The position numbers were made by a program, and so were the translations under genes. Shown here piece by piece: positions 62,351 to 64,000 of a stretch of DNA of 64,000 bases. The DNA is taken from the NCBI RefSeq assembly GCF_017654315.1, contig NZ_CP072203.1, positions 5,270,001 through 5,334,000 of the forward strand, written 5' to 3'. The notes below the pieces were generated by a model. It had not been told where the DNA came from and did no database searches. It was given only the letters and a program-made list of their open reading frames with translations. Numbering within the stretch: position 1 is the first letter of the stretch; every line of letters begins with the position of its first letter. The stretch is from Gordonia polyisoprenivorans. Its GTDB lineage: Bacteria > Actinomycetota > Actinomycetes > Mycobacteriales > Mycobacteriaceae.

Positions 62351-64000
62351 ATGAGCACCAGCACCCCGCCCCGCGTCTACGACGCACATCAGTACCGTTC
62401 GTTCTTCGAGAACGAATTCACCTATCTGAACGGCTTCCGCCGCAACGTCTCCCGATATGCCGGCGCGGTCGCGATGATCGACCCCGTCACCGACACACAG
62501 TGGACCTACGCACAACTCGGGGCGGCCGTCGACGCACTGGCCGCCGGACTGGCCCACCGCGGCGTCGCCGACGGGGACGTGGTTGCCTACCAACTGTTCA
62601 ACGGCCCCGAGTTCACCCAGCTCTACCTCGCCACTCAAGCCGCGGGCGCCGTCGGTTCGCCGGTCAACTTCCGGCTCGCCGCCGGCGAGACCGCGGTCAT
62701 CCTCGACGTCAGCACCCCGAAGGTGTATGTCTACGACACCGACCTGACGCCGGTGGTCACCGAGGCGATCGCCCTGGCAGACCACACGCCGGAAATCCTG
62801 ATCGGCGTGGGTACCGGCGCACTCGTCGACGGCCCGACGTCGTTGCGCTTCGACGACCTCCCGAGCGAGTCGGCGCCACCACGGGTCACTCGCACCGTCT
62901 TCGACGAGACCACCCGCCTCTACACCTCGGGAACCACCGGCATGCCCAAGGCGGTGCCGATGAACAGCGCGATCGAGATCTTCTCCGCTCACGACGTGAT
63001 CATGCACTTCCCGCTGACGCCGGAGGACCGCACGCTCAACATGTCACCGTGGTTCCACCGCGGCGGACTCTATTGCGCGGGCCCCAATCCGACGTTCTAT
63101 CTGGGATCGTCGCTGGTCCCGATGCGCGCCTTCGATGCCGAGACGACCCTGGACTGGGTGGAACGGTACCGCCTGACCTTCCTGATCGGCGCACCGACGA
63201 ACCTCGCGATGCTGGCCACCGCGCAGCACGCCCGCCCGCGTGACCTGTCGAGCCTGCGCGGCATCGTCACCATGGGAGCACCGCTGGAACGCGAAGCAGC
63301 CCTGCGGTATCAGGAGATCCTGACGCCTCGCGTGTTCAACGGATACGGCAGCACCGAGGGATTCTGGAACACCTTCCTGCGTCCCACCGATCTACCCGCC
63401 CACGCCGGTACGGCCGGGCGCGCCTGCATCGACGACGACGTGCGCGTGGTCCGGGTCCACGACCACGGCCGGCTCGCGAGCCCCGACGAGGTGGTCGCCC
63501 GCGACGGCGCCGAGGTCGGTGAGGTGATCATCCGCTCGCCCAAATGCGCTGCCGCCTACTTCGATTCCCCACAGCAGGAGCAGGCCAAGTACAACGGCAG
63601 CTGGCTACACATCGGCGATCTGGCGACCTGGGATGCCGACGAGTTCGTCACGATCGTCGGCCGTAAGGACGACATGCTGATCTCCGGCGGCGAGAACGTG
63701 CACCCGGTGCAGGTCGAGGAGGCGCTCAACGGGCATCCGGCCGTTGCCGATTCGCTCGTCGTCGGAGTCCCCGACGATCGTTGGGGCCAACTCGTCGTCG
63801 CCTACGTCGTGCCCGCCGAGGGCGCCCACCCGACCGCCGACGAACTCGACGCCTACTGCCGTACCCACCCGATGCTCTCGCAGTTCAAACGGCCCCGCGC
63901 CTACCGGATCATCGACGCACTCCCGGTCTCGGCGACCGGGAAGAAGTTGCACTACAAGGCCACCACGTCGGCGGCATCGGAGATGGCCGCAGGAGAATTC
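62351..64000 (+). CDS. aliA: Acyl-CoA synthetase, probable cyclohexanecarboxylate-CoA ligase, 3' end cut
   Basis: 550 residues to the window edge, with the frame still open. Adenylate-forming motifs are LYTSGTTGMPKAVPMN (A3), NGYGSTEGFWN (A5), GDLATWDADEFVTIVGRKDD (A7/A8) and the A10 lysine in VSATGKKLHYKATT. The context (badI, badH) makes an alicyclic acid such as cyclohexanecarboxylate the likely substrate. From sequence alone it is an ANL-family ligase. It starts 29 bp after badH, and further genes of the operon probably lie beyond the window. Confidence 0.82.
   Translation, partial: MSTSTPPRVYDAHQYRSFFENEFTYLNGFRRNVSRYAGAVAMIDPVTDTQWTYAQLGAAVDALAAGLAHRGVADGDVVAYQLFNGPEFTQLYLATQAAGAVGSPVNFRLAAGETAVILDVSTPKVYVYDTDLTPVVTEAIALADHTPEILIGVGTGALVDGPTSLRFDDLPSESAPPRVTRTVFDETTRLYTSGTTGMPKAVPMNSAIEIFSAHDVIMHFPLTPEDRTLNMSPWFHRGGLYCAGPNPTFYLGSSLVPMRAFDAETTLDWVERYRLTFLIGAPTNLAMLATAQHARPRDLSSLRGIVTMGAPLEREAALRYQEILTPRVFNGYGSTEGFWNTFLRPTDLPAHAGTAGRACIDDDVRVVRVHDHGRLASPDEVVARDGAEVGEVIIRSPKCAAAYFDSPQQEQAKYNGSWLHIGDLATWDADEFVTIVGRKDDMLISGGENVHPVQVEEALNGHPAVADSLVVGVPDDRWGQLVVAYVVPAEGAHPTADELDAYCRTHPMLSQFKRPRAYRIIDALPVSATGKKLHYKATTSAASEMAAGEF

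Overview
This 64 kb window is high-GC DNA from an actinomycete of the order Mycobacteriales, most likely Gordonia or a close relative. Three things support this. Gene density is high and stop/start overlaps (ATGA, GTGA) are common. Lineage-typical genes are present: a SepH septation protein, an Eis-type acetyltransferase, a DUF222/HNH endonuclease, an MT0933-type antitoxin and DUF2530 and DUF6928 proteins. Finally, the conserved backbone matches, from memory, the Mycobacterium tuberculosis segment Rv0910 down to Rv0879c in order and relative orientation. Along the window this reads: Rv0910-like SRPBCC protein, Rv0909-like antitoxin, CtpE ATPase, Rv0906-like metallo-hydrolase, EchA6, GltA, CitA, SerC, SepH, an Rv0882-like membrane protein, a SpoU methyltransferase, MarR and DUF2530. 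Accessory blocks are interleaved with this core. No rRNA, tRNA or CRISPR array was seen.

Layout. 1-4.4 kb: end of a beta-ketoadipate (pca) operon with a divergent LysR regulator. 4.5-7.5 kb: a flavin electron-transfer module made of an RnfD-like membrane reductase, ApbE and an FMN-binding lipoprotein. 7.6-14.5 kb: a VWA protein, an SRPBCC protein, a DNA glycosylase, an antitoxin-like protein, a CtpE-type ATPase and a metallo-hydrolase. 14.7-17.9 kb: a TetR, PLP aldolase/deaminase and gulonolactone dehydrogenase operon. 17.9-18.1 kb: first palindromic repeat island. 18.2-21.1 kb: XdhC and an NCS1 permease. 21.2-23.6 kb: EchA6-like protein, a flavoprotein and an exported protein. 23.8-26.8 kb: an XRE-regulated ABC exporter operon. 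26.8-35.7 kb: MFS pump with a double-Lrp regulator, photolyase, FKBP, citrate synthase, PfkB kinase and pxpBC. 35.9-40.4 kb: a DUF2236 protein, repeat island B, a DUF222/HNH gene, an intact IS630 element and repeat island C. 40.4-49.1 kb: dioxygenase, MFS, PadR, PdxH, CitA, and a TetR-controlled ABC exporter. 49.1-59 kb: SerC, a methyltransferase, SepH, DUF6928, a TrmH-type methyltransferase, Eis, MarR, an NCS2 purine permease and DUF2530. 59-64 kb: a TetR gene, a frameshifted alpha/beta hydrolase, and the start of a cyclohexanecarboxylate (badI-badH-aliA) operon cut by the window end.

How the genes fit together. The window holds parts of two ring-acid catabolic routes: pca, whose products enter the TCA cycle, and bad/ali, whose product is pimeloyl-CoA. 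Two citrate synthases of different type are also present. Several clusters pair a local regulator with a visible operator: an XRE palindrome at 23.79 kb, tandem TetR boxes at 49.04-49.08 kb, direct repeats at 59.65 kb and a 26-bp palindrome at 60.64 kb. The most unusual observations are the flavinylation module, the three palindromic repeat islands, the IS630 copy whose transposase stop codon is completed by its CTAG target, the photolyase without a canonical start codon in frame with the preceding FKBP gene, and the single-base frameshift in the alpha/beta hydrolase.
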